A program made the position numbers and the translations under genes. Shown piece after piece: positions 17,603 to 27,138 of a DNA stretch of 64,000 bases; position 1 is the stretch's first letter, and each line of letters begins with the position of its first letter. The notes beneath the pieces are model-generated. The model was given only the letters and a program-made list of their open reading frames with translations, was not told where the DNA came from and did no database searches. The DNA comes from Nitratireductor sp. (GTDB taxonomy: Bacteria > Pseudomonadota > Alphaproteobacteria > Rhizobiales > Rhizobiaceae). Location: assembly GCA_020637805.1 (NCBI GenBank), contig JACKJU010000001.1, positions 415,484 to 479,483 on the forward strand, in the 5' to 3' direction.

Positions 17603-18754
17603 ATGATGCCTGATTTCTCGAGAGAAAACGGAATGAACCGCCCACGGGCGAGCGCTGCCGGATTTTTTTCCGGCATTGCGGCCGTTGCGTTTTCCATCTT
17701 TCTTGTTGCCACCATGGCAGGCGAAGCAAGCGCTCAAAGCAATGTGTGCCGGCGGCTTGAGGCGCAGCTTGCCTCGCTCAACAATGGCGGCGGCGGCAAC
17801 TCGACCAAGTTCAACCAGTACAACCGGGCCGTCCAGCAGCAGGAATACCAGCTTCGCAAGACGGTCCAGGCGTCGCGGCGCAATGGCTGCTCACTTTTCA
17901 CCATGAGCAATACCTGCCGGCGCATCAATTCCAGCATCGACAAGATGGAAGCCAATCTGGATGCGCTGCGGGAACAGCGGGACCGGTATGCGGGCGGCGG
18001 CGGAAACAGCGACCGCCAGCGCGTCGCCATTCGCCGTGAAATGCAGCGCCAGGGCTGCTACGACGATGGTGGAGATACCCGTCAGGCGCGGCAGGATGAT
18101 ACAACCAACCGCCGGCGCAGCCTGATGGAGCAGCTGTTTGGCGTGCGAACCTATGGCGACCGCGGAGATGAACGCAATGTCGAGGAAGCCGACCCGGATG
18201 CGATTGCAGGATTCGGCACGTTCAGAACGCTTTGTGTGCGTACCTGCGACGGATATTACTTTCCAATCAGCTTCTCGACCACGCGTGACCGCTTCGAACA
18301 GGACATGGAAACCTGCCAGCAGCGCTGTCCTGGAACGGAAACCGCACTCTATTTTCACCCGATGCCGAACGGGGAAGCCGAACAATCCATCAGCTATGCG
18401 ACCGGCGAGCCCTATGCGTCGCTGCCGCATGCATTCGAGTACCGAAAGGCCGTGAACCCCCAATGCGGCTGCCGGGCGCCACAAAGCAATCTGCAGTCGA
18501 TTGCGGGCAACGAACCTTCCTGGCTTGAGGAAGACCAGCAAAAGCAGCCTGAAAAGAGCGTGGGAACACCCGTTGCGCGCATGGATCCGGTAATGGACCC
18601 GGAAACGCTCGAAACACAGGCTGGCGGCATGAGCCTGAAGAAGCTGGCGCTTCTGACAGGCGCTCCCACCAACGAGCCGACCATTGCAGCGGGCGAAGGC
18701 GGGCGAAGCGGAAATATCAGGATAGTCGGGCCAGCATTCTTTCCCGTCCAATAA
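17603..18754 (+). CDS. secreted DUF2865 domain protein
   Basis: 383 residues (or 373 from the ATG at 17633). The N-terminal hydrophobic segment GIAAVAFSIFLVATMAGEASA looks like a signal peptide cut after AxA. Two Cys-containing helical repeats follow (VCRRLEAQLASL, TCRRINSSIDKMEANL), then a domain with CVRTCDGYYFPISFSTT, CQQRCPGT, ATGEPYASLPHAFEYR and CGC. This is the DUF2865 pattern of Rhizobiales envelope proteins of unknown function. The even, paired cysteines suggest periplasmic disulfides. The gene overlaps the convergent gltX by 38 bp at the 3' ends. Confidence 0.78.
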   Translation: MMPDFSRENGMNRPRASAAGFFSGIAAVAFSIFLVATMAGEASAQSNVCRRLEAQLASLNNGGGGNSTKFNQYNRAVQQQEYQLRKTVQASRRNGCSLFTMSNTCRRINSSIDKMEANLDALREQRDRYAGGGGNSDRQRVAIRREMQRQGCYDDGGDTRQARQDDTTNRRRSLMEQLFGVRTYGDRGDERNVEEADPDAIAGFGTFRTLCVRTCDGYYFPISFSTTRDRFEQDMETCQQRCPGTETALYFHPMPNGEAEQSISYATGEPYASLPHAFEYRKAVNPQCGCRAPQSNLQSIAGNEPSWLEEDQQKQPEKSVGTPVARMDPVMDPETLETQAGGMSLKKLALLTGAPTNEPTIAAGEGGRSGNIRIVGPAFFPVQ

Positions 18755-20075
18755 ACGGCAGGAGAGCGCCCAGTTCCGGACCATGTTCCTCGCCGGTCAG
18801 TGCCTTTCTGAGCGGCATGAAAAGACCCCTGCCCTTGCGGCCGGTGGCCTGCTTGAGCGCCGAGGTCCACTCGCCCCAGGTCGATGCATCGGGGTCGCCA
18901 TCCGGCAGAAGTTCGCGCGCAACCGCAATGAAATCCCGGTCTTCCCCGGAAATGACGGGTTCCGCGCGCTCGACCTTTTCCCACCAGAACCCGGCTTCTT
19001 CGACGCGGCTCACATTGCCGCGAACAGCATTCCAGAACGCTTCGCCGCCGCCGATACCGGCTGCTTCTAGGCGCGATGCTATCTGCGAATATTCAAGGTC
19101 GTGCACCAGCCTTGCATTCAGGCCATCCAGTTCGGATATATCGAATTTCGCAGCCGACTTGGTCACCGAGGATATGTCGAAGCGCTCGATGAGCGAGGGC
19201 ATGTCCGGCATCGGTTCCACGGCACCGGATGTGCCAATCAGGAGTGCCAGTGAAGCCACGGCCATCGGCTCATAGCCGTCGGCCGCCAGGCTGCGGATCG
19301 AAAGTGATCCGAGGCGTTTTGACAGCCCTTCGCCCGATGCGCTGGTCAGCAGGTTATGGTGGCCGAACTGCGGTGCCGTTGCTCCCAGTGCCTCGAAGAT
19401 CGCGATCTGGGCACCTGTGTTTGTAACATGGTCATCGCCGCGAATGATGTGGGTGACGCCCATGTCGATATCGTCGGCCACGCTTGGCAGCGTGTAGAGC
19501 CAGGAGCCATCTTCGCGGATCAGCACGGGATCTGACATGGAAGCAAGATCTATCGCCTGATGGCCACGCACGAGATCGTCCCATTCGCGCACGGTGCGTT
19601 TGGTCGTGAAGGGATCGCCATCGTGGTTGGGCAGCAGGAAACGCCAATGCGGCCTGCGGCCTTCAGCTTCCAACTGCGCCCGCTCTGCATCCGTCAACTT
19701 CAATGCCGACCGATCATAGACAGGTGGCTTGCCGCGCATTGCAAGACGCTTGCGCTGCTTTTCCAGTTCCTCCGGCGTCTCGTAGCAGGGATACAGAAGT
19801 CCCGCCTCTTTCAGCCGGTCCGTCGCCGCCTGGTGTATATCGATACGCGCGGACTGACGGTCGACCCGGTCCGGCTCGATACCCAGCCAATGCAGATCCT
19901 TCTCTATCTGATCCGCGTATTCGGCTTTCGAACGCTCCCGGTCCGTATCGTCGAAACGCAGTATGAAGCTGCCGCCGCTCTTGCGCGCATACACCCAGTT
20001 CATCAGCGCCGTTCGGGCGTTGCCGATATGGATATTGCCGGTGGGCGAAGGAGCAAAACGGACGACTGGTTTCAT
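18717..20075 (-). CDS. gltX: glutamyl-tRNA synthetase
   Basis: 452 residues, class I synthetase. The HIGH motif appears as HIGN in PSPTGNIHIGNARTAL and the KMSKS counterpart is GEGLSKRLG. FDDTDRERS and the VYDRSALKL insertion are typical for discriminating or non-discriminating GluRS. It charges tRNA-Glu, and in organisms lacking GlnRS also tRNA-Gln. Alphaproteobacteria often have two GluRS genes; this one has the length and HIGN form usual for the shorter copy. Its 3' end overlaps the DUF2865 gene. Confidence 0.93.
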   Translation of the reverse strand: MKPVVRFAPSPTGNIHIGNARTALMNWVYARKSGGSFILRFDDTDRERSKAEYADQIEKDLHWLGIEPDRVDRQSARIDIHQAATDRLKEAGLLYPCYETPEELEKQRKRLAMRGKPPVYDRSALKLTDAERAQLEAEGRRPHWRFLLPNHDGDPFTTKRTVREWDDLVRGHQAIDLASMSDPVLIREDGSWLYTLPSVADDIDMGVTHIIRGDDHVTNTGAQIAIFEALGATAPQFGHHNLLTSASGEGLSKRLGSLSIRSLAADGYEPMAVASLALLIGTSGAVEPMPDMPSLIERFDISSVTKSAAKFDISELDGLNARLVHDLEYSQIASRLEAAGIGGGEAFWNAVRGNVSRVEEAGFWWEKVERAEPVISGEDRDFIAVARELLPDGDPDASTWGEWTSALKQATGRKGRGLFMPLRKALTGEEHGPELGALLPFIGRERMLARLS

Positions 20076-20108
20076 GATGGATTTCGTAGCGGTTTGGGTA
20101 TCTGTGAA

Positions 20109-21323
20109 TCAGGCGGCAGCGCGTGCCGCAAAGCGCCGCGATACAAACAGCATAATGGCGCTGGCCGCAAGGCTGTAGAGACCCATCACCGCGATCTGGT
20201 GCGGATAGTAGACACCAAGGTCAATCAGCCAGCCGGTGATTCCGGGCCCCAGTGCGGAAGAAAGCACCATCAAGGCCACGATGAACGAGCGAACCGAACC
20301 CAGGTGTTCTGTTCCGTATACCTCGGGCCAAAGTGCGCCAAAAAGCGTGGAGGACAGGCCGTAACCAATGCCCATCAGCCCCATGAAGGCAAAGATCGCC
20401 CATTCGCTGTCGAAATAGGCGAGCACGAAACATCCGGCTGCCAATGGTAAAAGGAACACCGGCAGGAGGCTTATGGCGCCAAATGTATCGATCAACTGGC
20501 CACCCACCAGAACGAAGCAGATCGTCATTGCGGCCAACAGGGTGAAGGCGGAGGCAAAGGCCTGCGGCTCCCATCCGCGGATCTCCACAAGCCACGCCTG
20601 ATGGAAAAAGATCGTCGTTCCGATGAAGGCTGGCGCCAGAACGCCGGTAACGGACAGCCAGAATAGCGGATCGCGCAATACTTCGCCGCGCGTCCAGTGA
20701 CGCGCCGCCGAACGGCGTTCCGGCATGTCGGTGCTGCGCGGCTGACGCTCCTGGCGCATCAAAAAGAAGATTGCAGGCAGGGCAACAATCATCAGCGTTG
20801 CGGCGGAGGCGAGCCAGCTGTGGCGCCAGCCAATGAGAGCAAACAGGGAAACCATCAGGATCGGGAAAGTTCCCTCGCCCGCCTGCATGCCGAGTGTCGC
20901 CAGCGATACCGCCCTGCCGCGCTGACCCGTGAACCACCGGCCCATTGCGGTGAGCGAAATGTGGGTCATCATGCCCTGTCCGAACAATCTCAAAAGGAAG
21001 AGCGTCAGGCCCAGCATCACTACACCGGAAGAAGTGGCCATCAGGATGCAGGCCAGGGCGAGCATGGGAACCGTGATCGCTACCGTCCGCGAAACGCTCA
21101 GGTAGTCCACGATGCGGCCGACGAACGGCAGAACCATCGCGCTTGCCAGCGTCGCCCCCATGTAGAGCCCGCCGAACTCGCCGTTCGACAAGCCGTACTC
21201 GGCACGTATCTCACCGCCCGAAAGGGCTATGAAATAGGTCTGTCCGAATGCCGAGAACAGGCAGAGCAGGAACCCAGCAAACACCCAGCGAAAGTTTTCG
21301 CGCAGGAATGAAAAAAAGGACAT
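20109..21323 (-). CDS. MFS transporter
   Basis: 404 residues with about 12 transmembrane helices. The first reads VFAGFLLCLFSAFGQTYFIALSG, and the loop 2-3 region FVGRIVDYLSVSR is the MFS signature. A central hydrophilic loop (RQPRSTDMPERRSAARH) separates the two halves. It resembles MFS members that transport organic anions or antibiotics; substrate unknown. I chose ATG 21323; a TTG at 21326 is directly in front. It lies 33 bp downstream of the minus-strand gene order from gltX and may share transcription with it. Confidence 0.72.
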   Translation of the reverse strand: MSFFSFLRENFRWVFAGFLLCLFSAFGQTYFIALSGGEIRAEYGLSNGEFGGLYMGATLASAMVLPFVGRIVDYLSVSRTVAITVPMLALACILMATSSGVVMLGLTLFLLRLFGQGMMTHISLTAMGRWFTGQRGRAVSLATLGMQAGEGTFPILMVSLFALIGWRHSWLASAATLMIVALPAIFFLMRQERQPRSTDMPERRSAARHWTRGEVLRDPLFWLSVTGVLAPAFIGTTIFFHQAWLVEIRGWEPQAFASAFTLLAAMTICFVLVGGQLIDTFGAISLLPVFLLPLAAGCFVLAYFDSEWAIFAFMGLMGIGYGLSSTLFGALWPEVYGTEHLGSVRSFIVALMVLSSALGPGITGWLIDLGVYYPHQIAVMGLYSLAASAIMLFVSRRFAARAAA

Positions 21324-21378
21324 CAAGAGCTTTCACGACCCTGCAGGCCGGATTGAAACATGGAGTCAATTGAATCGC

Positions 21379-23052
21379 TTACGCGCGATCCCTGTACCGG
21401 TTTGTTATCGGGTAGCGCCGGTCGCGGCCGAAATTCTTGCGGGTGATCTTCACCCCCGGGGCGGACTGACGGCGCTTGTATTCGGCTATGTAGAGCAGAT
21501 GTTCGATGCGGTGCACGGTCTCGCGATCGTGGCCGCGCGCGATGATATCGTCGACAGCCATTTCATGCTCGACCAGGCATTCCAGAATGTCGTCCAGGAC
21601 CGGATATGGCGGCAGCGAATCCTGGTCGGTCTGGTCCGGTCGCAATTCGGCGGACGGCGCCTTGTCGATGATGTTCTGCGGAATGACCTCGCCACGCGGC
21701 CCCTTGCAGTCCGGCGGCAGATGCTCGTTGCGCCATGCCGCCAGCTTGTAGACCTGCATCTTGTAGAGGTCCTTGATCGGGTTGAAGCCGCCGTTCATGT
21801 CGCCGTACAGCGTGGCGTAGCCAACCGACATTTCCGACTTGTTGCCGGTGGTGACCACCATCGAGCCGAACTTGTTCGAAATCGCCATCAGGATCACGCC
21901 TCTGGCGCGCGATTGCAGGTTTTCTTCCGTCACACCTTCATCGGTGCCGTGAAATGCCTCGGACAGTGCCGAGGTAAATCCCTTGACCGGTTCCTCGATG
22001 GGAATGATCTCGTAGCGCACGCCCAATGCCGCAGCGCAGGCCTCGGCATCCACAAGGCTTTCACCGGAAGTGTAATGATAAGGCATCATCACGCAGCGCA
22101 CGCGTTCCTCGCCCAGCGCGTCGACGGCCATCGCCGCACAGATCGCCGAATCGATCCCGCCTGAAAGGCCCAACACCACGTTCTTGAAGCCGTTCTTGTT
22201 GACGTAGTCGCGCAAGCCCGTGACACAGGCGCGCCAGTCGTTCTCGTTTTCGTCCGGCAGGCGCGCCATCACGCCCCGGTCGCAGGCCCAGCCATCGGGC
22301 TTGCGCCGCCAGGTCGTGGTTTCGACGTTCGCCTCGAACTGGTTCATCTGCACGGCAATGTTCTTGTCGGCGTTTATGACGAAGGAACCGCCATCGAAGA
22401 CCAGTTCGTCCTGGCCGCCCAGCTGGTTGAGGTAGAGCATCGGCAATCCGGTAAGAATGACCTGTTTCAGGACTACCTGGTGGCGGATATCCATCTTGCC
22501 GCGATAGTAGGGCGACCCATTCGGCACGAGCAGCAGTTCCGCGCCCGATTCCGCCAGCGTCTCGCAAACGCCCATTTCGCCCCAGATGTCCTCGCAGACC
22601 GGAATTCCAAGGCGCACGCCGCGGAAATTGACCGGTCCGGGCATGGGGCCGGGCTGGAAAACACGCTTTTCGTCGAATTCGCCGTAATTGGGCAGATCGA
22701 CCTTGAAGCGCCATGTCTGGACCTTGCCGGCGTCCAGCACGGCAACGCCGTTGTGCAGCAGCAGGCCATCCCCCCAGGGTGAGCCGATAATGACGCCCGG
22801 CCCGCCATCGGCGGTATCATTTGCCAGTTCCTCAACTGCATCCATGCAATCGCGGACGAAGGCCGGTTTCAGCACGAGATCCTCCGGCGGATAGCCGGAA
22901 ATGAACAGTTCGGAAAAGATGACAACATCGGCATGGGTGCGCGCCGCATCTGCCCTGGCCTCGCGGGCCAGCGCCAGATTGCCCTTGATGTCACCCATGG
23001 TCGGGTTCAGTTGCGCAACTGCTATGCGCAGGACGTCAGGTGAAGTGCTCAT
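21379..23052 (-). CDS. nadE: glutamine-dependent NAD+ synthetase
   Basis: 557 residues with two domains. The N-terminal nitrilase-like glutaminase (about 1-260) shows its Glu-Lys-Cys triad in FSELFISGYPPEDL, FKVDLPNYGEFDE and IPVCEDIWGE. The C-terminal synthetase (about 280-557) carries the ATP loop GLSGGIDSAICAAM and ATLYGDMNGGFNPIKDLYK. The enzyme amidates nicotinate adenine dinucleotide with ammonia channelled from glutamine, the last step of NAD synthesis. Length and motifs are standard. Confidence 0.95.
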   Translation of the reverse strand: MSTSPDVLRIAVAQLNPTMGDIKGNLALAREARADAARTHADVVIFSELFISGYPPEDLVLKPAFVRDCMDAVEELANDTADGGPGVIIGSPWGDGLLLHNGVAVLDAGKVQTWRFKVDLPNYGEFDEKRVFQPGPMPGPVNFRGVRLGIPVCEDIWGEMGVCETLAESGAELLLVPNGSPYYRGKMDIRHQVVLKQVILTGLPMLYLNQLGGQDELVFDGGSFVINADKNIAVQMNQFEANVETTTWRRKPDGWACDRGVMARLPDENENDWRACVTGLRDYVNKNGFKNVVLGLSGGIDSAICAAMAVDALGEERVRCVMMPYHYTSGESLVDAEACAAALGVRYEIIPIEEPVKGFTSALSEAFHGTDEGVTEENLQSRARGVILMAISNKFGSMVVTTGNKSEMSVGYATLYGDMNGGFNPIKDLYKMQVYKLAAWRNEHLPPDCKGPRGEVIPQNIIDKAPSAELRPDQTDQDSLPPYPVLDDILECLVEHEMAVDDIIARGHDRETVHRIEHLLYIAEYKRRQSAPGVKITRKNFGRDRRYPITNRYRDRA

Positions 23053-23144
23053 GCGCGCTTGTTAGCCGGAAATCGGCGGCCTGAACAGGCAGAAATCATC
23101 GCTGGGACAGGAACCCGGCCCGGTCCGTTTCGAACTCTCCAGCG

Positions 23145-23178
23145 AAGCTGAATGCAGCATTCAGGATCGGTTCAGCTT
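23145..23178 (+). promoter_or_regulatory. nested inverted and direct repeats upstream of BA14K gene
   Basis: AAGCTGAA (23145-23152) and TTCAGCTT (23171-23178) are a perfect 8-bp inverted repeat. Inside it CTGAAT/ATTCAG form another (23148-23164), and TTCAG occurs twice 11 bp apart (23160, 23171). An 11-bp spacing is typical of OmpR-type regulator sites. Candidate operator; the regulator is unknown. Confidence 0.4.
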
Positions 23179-23283
23179 GCCGGTGCCATCTTGTGGACAG
23201 ATCGGAGCAATATCCGGTTGAAGAGGTGCTGGGACAACCTACTCCGGACAGCAGTAATGGACCGGGGTCTACAGGAGGCCAAG

Positions 23284-23937
23284 ATGATTATTTCCAAAGT
23301 CAGGAAGGCAGCAGCCAGAAGCGTTGCACTGGCACTTGCCGCAAGTTTTGCAGTTTCCACTGCCCTGCCCGTTGCTACCGCCACCGCCGGCGAGCGCGAT
23401 TGGCGCGGCCATGGTGGCAGCCATGACCGCCACTACGACGGGTCCCGCTACCGCTACGACCGCAAGGGACGCCGCTATGTCCGCAACAACAACGGCGACT
23501 GGGTGCTGGCGGGTCTTCTGGGCCTCGCAGTTGGCGCGATCATTGCCGACCAGTCAAACCGCGACCGTGAGGAACGCGTCTACGTCTACGAGGACGACCC
23601 CTATCCGGCATACGGCTCGCGCAGGGAATACCCTTCACCCCGCGATTCTGCCTATGACGAGCGGTTTTCTGACGACTACGATTACGACACCTATGGCTCG
23701 GTACAGCGCCGCCCGCTTGCTTCCGTCCCGCCCCCGGCGCGCCTTGGCAACAGCCGCCCGGCTTCCGGCGGCGATGCGCCACGGGTCATTCGCTACGAGG
23801 ACGAGATGAAGCTCACCTACGAGCCCTGGACACCCGAATGGCGCGACTGGTGCGATGCCAAGTACCGCTCCTTCAAGGCCTCAACGGGCACTTATCGAGG
23901 TTATGACGGGAAAGACCATTTCTGCGTGGTGCGTTAA
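23284..23937 (+). CDS. BA14K family secreted protein
   Basis: 217 residues. A signal peptide (ALALAASFAVSTALPVATATAG) is followed by a Tyr/Arg/Asp-rich region, a hydrophobic glycine stretch (WVLAGLLGLAVGAIIA, about residues 77-92) and a C-terminal BA14K motif, WRDWCDAKYRSF...TGTYRGYDGKDHFC. Brucella BA14K is an immunoreactive, lectin-like protein; the function in free-living relatives is unclear. The two C-terminal cysteines probably pair. The start is fixed by a perfect AGGAGG at 23273-23278, 5 nt before ATG 23284; the frame is open further upstream but without a coding signature. Confidence 0.83.
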   Translation: MIISKVRKAAARSVALALAASFAVSTALPVATATAGERDWRGHGGSHDRHYDGSRYRYDRKGRRYVRNNNGDWVLAGLLGLAVGAIIADQSNRDREERVYVYEDDPYPAYGSRREYPSPRDSAYDERFSDDYDYDTYGSVQRRPLASVPPPARLGNSRPASGGDAPRVIRYEDEMKLTYEPWTPEWRDWCDAKYRSFKASTGTYRGYDGKDHFCVVR

Positions 23938-23962
23938 GAGTCCGTGACACCGCGCAGAACAA

Positions 23963-23992
23963 GCCCGCTCCCTTGCCCCCAGGGGAGCGGGC
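23963..23992 (+). terminator. GC-rich hairpin after BA14K gene
   Basis: GCCCGCTCCC and GGGAGCGGGC form a perfect 10-bp stem with a 10-nt loop, 25 bp after the stop codon. There is no T run after it, so the termination role is likely but not certain. Confidence 0.5.
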
Positions 23993-24113
23993 GCACTCAT
24001 GTCCGCATCCAGAGGACGCGAATTTCCCCTGCTATCGTTCCGGCAACCGGCTCGATCCTCGCATTTCGCGTCCCATCCAGCTAATCTGTCCAACGTGATT
24101 CGAAGCTTGGAAG

Positions 24114-26195
24114 ATGCGGCCAGATATGGACGATACGAACGATCTCTTTTCTCTTGGCGGTGGTGACGATACGCCGCGCAGCCCTGCCGCCGCGCCAGCT
24201 CCAAAGGCGCAGGCGGAAACACCCCCAAAGCCTGCTGCCAAGCCAGCCAAACCGTCCACCAGCAGTGAATATGGCGCCGATTCCATTGTCGTGCTCGAAG
24301 GCCTGGAGCCCGTGCGCAAGCGGCCAGGCATGTATATTGGCGGCACCGACGACAAGGCGATGCACCACCTGTTTGCCGAGGTCATCGACAACTCGATGGA
24401 CGAGGCCGTGGCAGGCCACGCCTCATGGATCGAGGTGGAACTGGACAAGGACGGCTATCTTTCCGTCACCGACAATGGCCGCGGCATTCCGGTTGATCCG
24501 CATCCCAAGTTCAAGGACAAATCCACCGTCGAGGTGGTGATGACGGTGCTGCATGCCGGCGGAAAGTTCGAGGGCAAGGCCTACGAAACCTCGGGCGGGT
24601 TGCATGGCGTCGGCGTATCCGTGGTCAATGCGCTTTCGGAGCATCTGGTCGTGGAAGTGGCGCTGAACCGCAAGCTTCATATCCAGGAGTTTGCACGTGG
24701 CATTCCCCTTGGCCCGATCCGGGAAGCGGGCGAGGTTCACAACCGGCGCGGCACGAAGGTCAAGTTCAGGCCCGATCCCGAGATCTTCGGCGAGGGCTGC
24801 AAGTTCGATCCGGCCCGCCTGTTCAAGATGGCGCGTTCCAAGGCCTACCTGTTCGGCGGTGTCGAGATCCGCTGGACCTGCGACCCATCCCTGCTCAATG
24901 AGAATGGCGAAACGCCGGAGAAGGCCGTCTTCCATTTTCCCGGCGGCCTGAAGGACTATCTCGAAGCCTCGCTCGGCAAGGCATTCCGCGTTACGGATGC
25001 GCCCTTCTCCGGCAAGACCGAGAAACAGGGCCATGGGGCGGTCGAATGGGCAATCACATGGTTTGGCGACGACGGCTTCGTGCATTCCTACTGCAACACC
25101 GTGCCTACACCCGAGGGTGGCACCCATGAAGCCGGTTTTCGCCTGGCGATAACCCGCGGCCTGAAATCCTATGGCGAGATGATCGGCAACAAGAAGGTTT
25201 CGCTGATCAGCACCGAGGACGTGATGACTTCGGCTGCAGCCATGTTGTCCGTCTTCGTGCGCGAGCCGGAATTCGTCGGTCAGACCAAGGACAAGCTTGC
25301 GACCGTCGAGGCTCAGCGCATCGTGGAAAACGCCATCCGAGATCCGTTCGACCACTGGCTTGCCGGCTCGCCGCAACAGGCGGCAAAGCTGCTCGACTGG
25401 GTTGTCGACCGGGCCGAAGAGCGCCTGCGCCGACGCAAGGAAAAGGAAATCAACCGCAAGAGCGCCACGCGCAAGCTGCGGCTGCCAGGCAAGCTGGCCG
25501 ACTGTTCAGCCAACGCCAAGGGCGGGACCGAACTCTTCATCGTCGAAGGGGATTCCGCTGGCGGCTCAGCCAAACAGGCGCGCGACCGCAATTCGCAGGC
25601 CATTCTGCCCTTGCGCGGAAAGATCCTGAACGTGGCATCGGCAGGACGCGACAAGCTTGCAGCGAACCAGCAGATTTCCGATCTCATCCAGGCGCTTGGC
25701 TGCGGTACGCGCTCAAAGTACCGCGACGACGACCTGCGCTATGACCGCGTCATCATCATGACCGATGCCGATGTCGACGGCGCGCACATCGCGTCGTTGC
25801 TGATCACCTTCTTCTACCAGGAAATGCCGGAGATCATCCGCAACGGGCACCTGTTCCTCGCCGTGCCACCGCTGTTCAAGATATCGCAGGGCGGGAAATC
25901 CGCATATGCACGCGACGAAGCCCATCGCGAGGAACTGATTGCGACCGAATTCACCGGGCGCGGCAAGATTGACATCACCCGCTTCAAGGGCCTTGGCGAG
26001 ATGATGCCGCAGCAGCTGAAGGAAACCACGATGGACAAGAAGAAGCGCACGCTGCTTCGTGTCGTGGTCGATGACAGCCCGGCTGCAGCTACCAGCGAGA
26101 CCGTCGATCAGTTGATGGGCAACAAGCCGGAGGCCCGGTTCCAGTTCATACAGGACCGCGCGGAATTCGCCTCTGAAGAGTTGCTGGACGTCTAA
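24114..26195 (+). CDS. parE: DNA topoisomerase IV subunit B
   Basis: 693 residues, type IIA topoisomerase ATPase subunit. A Pro/Ala-rich N-terminal extension (about 1-55) precedes the GHKL ATPase (EVIDNSMDEAVAGHA, DNGRGIPVD, GGLHGVGVSVVNALS), then the transducer and the TOPRIM domain (LFIVEGDSAGGSAKQARDR, TDADVDGAHIASLL). The length, and the lack of the long gyrase-type insertion, favour ParE over GyrB. With ParC it decatenates chromosomes. ATG 24126 is an alternative start. Confidence 0.9.
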   Translation: MRPDMDDTNDLFSLGGGDDTPRSPAAAPAPKAQAETPPKPAAKPAKPSTSSEYGADSIVVLEGLEPVRKRPGMYIGGTDDKAMHHLFAEVIDNSMDEAVAGHASWIEVELDKDGYLSVTDNGRGIPVDPHPKFKDKSTVEVVMTVLHAGGKFEGKAYETSGGLHGVGVSVVNALSEHLVVEVALNRKLHIQEFARGIPLGPIREAGEVHNRRGTKVKFRPDPEIFGEGCKFDPARLFKMARSKAYLFGGVEIRWTCDPSLLNENGETPEKAVFHFPGGLKDYLEASLGKAFRVTDAPFSGKTEKQGHGAVEWAITWFGDDGFVHSYCNTVPTPEGGTHEAGFRLAITRGLKSYGEMIGNKKVSLISTEDVMTSAAAMLSVFVREPEFVGQTKDKLATVEAQRIVENAIRDPFDHWLAGSPQQAAKLLDWVVDRAEERLRRRKEKEINRKSATRKLRLPGKLADCSANAKGGTELFIVEGDSAGGSAKQARDRNSQAILPLRGKILNVASAGRDKLAANQQISDLIQALGCGTRSKYRDDDLRYDRVIIMTDADVDGAHIASLLITFFYQEMPEIIRNGHLFLAVPPLFKISQGGKSAYARDEAHREELIATEFTGRGKIDITRFKGLGEMMPQQLKETTMDKKKRTLLRVVVDDSPAAATSETVDQLMGNKPEARFQFIQDRAEFASEELLDV

Positions 26196-26211
26196 ACGGA
26201 CGAAGGTCCCC

Positions 26212-26817
26212 TCACTCGGGGGTTGGCAGTTTCGGGTCCGTCCAGGGCTCTATGATCTGCGTGAAGTTGCTTTCGACGCCCTGTGCCTTGGTGTTGGTTG
26301 TTACCTTGCCAATGATGCCAGTATCGGGCTCGACCCAGTATTTCTGGTGAACGCTGGCGCCCTGCAACATGCTTGAAACGTAGTCGCCCTCCACCGTGTC
26401 AAATGCCTTGCCATCCAGTTCCTCGCTGGCGCAGGCAACGCCTGAGGCCGTCTTTGCGTCCTCGCGCAGTTTGGCCTTCACGGCTTCCGGGTCGCTGGCC
26501 GCATCCATTTCACGGACAAAATCCCAGGTTTTGCCCTTGTCGGACGAGGAATACATCTTGTTGCCGAGGAAAAGGCTCCACATCATGTTTTCCGGCTCGA
26601 TCATCTCCGTCATGCCATCCATGGTGCCGTTGCCCATGCTGTAGTGATAGTTCTCCGACTTCATCATGCCGACGATTTCCTGGAAGATGTGGATGCGCAC
26701 GGGTCCCCTGTCCGGATTTCCCTCTGCGAGCAGCCTGGCAAACCTGTCCTCGCAGGTTTCGGCGAAAGCGGACTGTCCCATGACGGCGAGCAACAAGGCA
26801 GCAATAACGGTCTTCAT
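26212..26817 (-). CDS. secreted protein of unknown function
   Basis: 201 residues with a clear signal peptide (MKTVIAALLLAVMGQSAFA, cut before ETCEDRF). The mature part contains YHYSMGNGTMDGMTEMIEP, MYSSSDKGKTWDF, a cysteine pair candidate (ETCEDR and GVACASEELDG) and VEPDTGIIGKVTTNTKAQG. The pattern of strand-rich segments and a test-dose-like phrase resembles periplasmic LolA-type or sugar-binding-like folds, but I do not recognise a family. It converges with parE with 16 bp between the stops. Confidence 0.65.
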   Translation of the reverse strand: MKTVIAALLLAVMGQSAFAETCEDRFARLLAEGNPDRGPVRIHIFQEIVGMMKSENYHYSMGNGTMDGMTEMIEPENMMWSLFLGNKMYSSSDKGKTWDFVREMDAASDPEAVKAKLREDAKTASGVACASEELDGKAFDTVEGDYVSSMLQGASVHQKYWVEPDTGIIGKVTTNTKAQGVESNFTQIIEPWTDPKLPTPE

Positions 26818-26943
26818 GAAGTTTTCCTCGAATTCAATTCCGGTCTCCGATAACTTGGAGCCAATAACATGCAGAATGTGTCACTTGCGTGAGATAACGC
26901 ACATTTCGAAATATCTTTGCAATGGTCAAAGACTGCGCAAAGA

Positions 26944-26972
26944 TTGACTTTTCATGGCCTTGAGCCTATGTG
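26944..26972 (+). promoter_or_regulatory. candidate sigma-70 promoter of the DEAD-box helicase gene
   Basis: TTGACT (26944-26949), a 17-bp spacer and TATGTG (26967-26972) resemble -35 and -10 hexamers. The implied transcript would have a 5' leader of about 160 nt before the helicase start at 27139. The rest of the 321-bp gap (26818-27138) holds no supported gene. Confidence 0.4.
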
Positions 26973-27138
26973 CGATGCATCACGGAGCGTATACGCCTCA
27001 TGCCAATCCGGGCATGAAAGCGCCACGGGTTCGTTACGTACGATCAATTCAGTACGATTTCGACATTGCGGGCAATGAAACTGAGCCCGGCCGGTACCGC
27101 TCCACTCTTCAACTTCCGACAAGAGACAAAGCCCGCCT

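Noticed and set aside
18717..20075. HIGN in place of HIGH in gltX as a broken active site
   Set aside because: This variant is usual in bacterial GluRS, and all other motifs are intact.
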